This document shows, one piece after another, positions 6,170 to 6,838 of a stretch of 6,838 bases of DNA. The stretch lies in NCBI GenBank assembly GCA_029287335.1, contig JARFRI010000415.1, positions 1 through 6,838 on the forward strand, written 5' to 3'. The stretch is from Phycisphaera sp. (lineage in GTDB: Bacteria > Planctomycetota > Phycisphaerae > Phycisphaerales > Phycisphaeraceae). The notes under the pieces are model-generated. The model saw nothing but the letters and a program-made list of their open reading frames with translations, ran no database searches and had not been told where the DNA came from. Position 1 is the stretch's first letter, and every line of letters starts with the position of its first letter. A program made the position numbers and the translations under genes.

Positions 6170-6838
6170 TCAGGCCATGAACCGCTTGATCGCGCCGGTC
6201 TGGTCCAGGCGGTTGCGTTGCATGACTTGGTCCAAGTCGCCGTAGTGCTCGATCGGGTTGCCGTAGGCGTTGAGCAGGGTGGTGTACCAGTTGCTAAGCG
6301 TCTTGTGGCCCTCGGTGCCATGGAACGGCAGGCGGATATATCGGCCGGCGATGTCGAGCTTGGCGTTCCTGCCTGACAGGATGACCATCGGCGCCTCGGT
6401 GTCCGGGCTGTGGTGGCCGGCCCCGGTCTCGGGCATGTAGATGATCGTCGTGTTGTCGAACATCGTGCCGTTGCCCTCGGGGATGGCCTTGAGCTTGGTG
6501 ACCAGCGTCTGTACCTGCTTCATGTGGTGAGTCTTGATCGCGTCACGCATGGCGTACTTTTCTTCATCGTTGCCATGACCAACCGCGTGGATGCTCGTCT
6601 TTGTCTCGTTCTCGGGCAGCGTGCCAATGTCGGTTCCCAAGTCATCGATCGTATACGTCACCACGTTGGTCAGGCCCGACGCCAGTGCCGCGACGATGAC
6701 GTCGGTGTAGGCCGCCTGCTTCTGCGGCAGCGTCGCGTCGGGGCCGCCCTCGGCGTGGATGGGGTCGAGCGTGGGCAGGTACTTCTTGATTGTGTCGCCG
6801 AGCGCTGCGACCTTCTTGTTGCGATCACGGATGGCTTC
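6170..6838 (-). CDS. DUF1552 family protein, C-terminal part
   Basis: Only the last 222 residues are in the window; the frame stays open to base 6838, so the start lies beyond the right edge. The sequence carries the typical C-terminal signature of DUF1552 (PF07586 by pattern): HHMKQVQTLVTKLKAIPE followed by GNGTMFDNTTIIYMPETG, then HHSPDTEAPMVILSG, GRYIRLPF, and a final LSNWYTTLLNAYGNPIEHYG. The family has no established biochemical function. Its members are usually exported proteins of 400 residues or more, encoded in Planctomycetota, Verrucomicrobiota and related groups, often beside large cytochrome-type proteins with DUF1592/DUF1588 domains; that partner would be off-window here if present. 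The gene lies 105 bases upstream of the two-module esterase on the same strand with no strong terminator between, so read-through is possible. An internal GTG at 6664 is not the start, because homologous-looking sequence continues upstream of it. Confidence 0.85.
   Translation of the reverse strand, partial: EAIRDRNKKVAALGDTIKKYLPTLDPIHAEGGPDATLPQKQAAYTDVIVAALASGLTNVVTYTIDDLGTDIGTLPENETKTSIHAVGHGNDEEKYAMRDAIKTHHMKQVQTLVTKLKAIPEGNGTMFDNTTIIYMPETGAGHHSPDTEAPMVILSGRNAKLDIAGRYIRLPFHGTEGHKTLSNWYTTLLNAYGNPIEHYGDLDQVMQRNRLDQTGAIKRFMA

Noticed and set aside
1..6838. CRISPR array, insertion sequence, toxin-antitoxin or phage-defence system
   Set aside because: No regularly spaced repeats, transposase motifs, or small paired genes are seen. 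The only hint of mobility is the partial gene at the left edge.

Overview
The window looks like a piece of a moderately GC-rich chromosome from the Planctomycetota–Verrucomicrobiota group, most likely a planctomycete, possibly of the Phycisphaerae. The basis is the gene content: two secreted sialate-O-acetylesterase-type (SASA) hydrolases, a DUF1552 protein and a sulfotransferase-like protein close together, with weak or missing Shine-Dalgarno sequences before most genes. The taxonomic call is inference; there is no rRNA or tRNA in the window to anchor it.

Layout. Bases 1-888 (+) hold the 3' part of an unrecognised gene whose product combines a MerR/excisionase-like helix-turn-helix with a six-cysteine zinc-ribbon-like region. 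Bases 968-1753 (+) encode a soluble sulfotransferase-like protein with recognisable PAPS-binding motifs. Bases 1754-1959 are a non-coding leader with an extended -10 promoter candidate, consecutive hairpins and a good ribosome binding site. Bases 1960-3063 (+) encode a secreted single-domain SASA esterase, ending in a strong intrinsic terminator at 3099-3129. Bases 3167-6064 (-) encode a large secreted protein made of two tandem sialate-O-acetylesterase modules; the second has lost its catalytic Ser and His. Bases 6170-6838 (-) are the C-terminal half of a DUF1552 protein that runs off the right edge.

How they may work together. Both SASA proteins carry signal peptides and should act outside the cytoplasmic membrane, probably removing acetyl esters from carbohydrate. 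They converge on one terminator, so they are separate transcription units. The DUF1552 gene lies just upstream of the two-module esterase on the same strand and could be co-transcribed with it. The first two genes use a different, G-ending codon style from the other three, so the left third of the window may have a different history. The most notable item is the fused esterase/pseudo-esterase at 3167-6064. I found no CRISPR array, insertion sequence, RNA gene or defence system.
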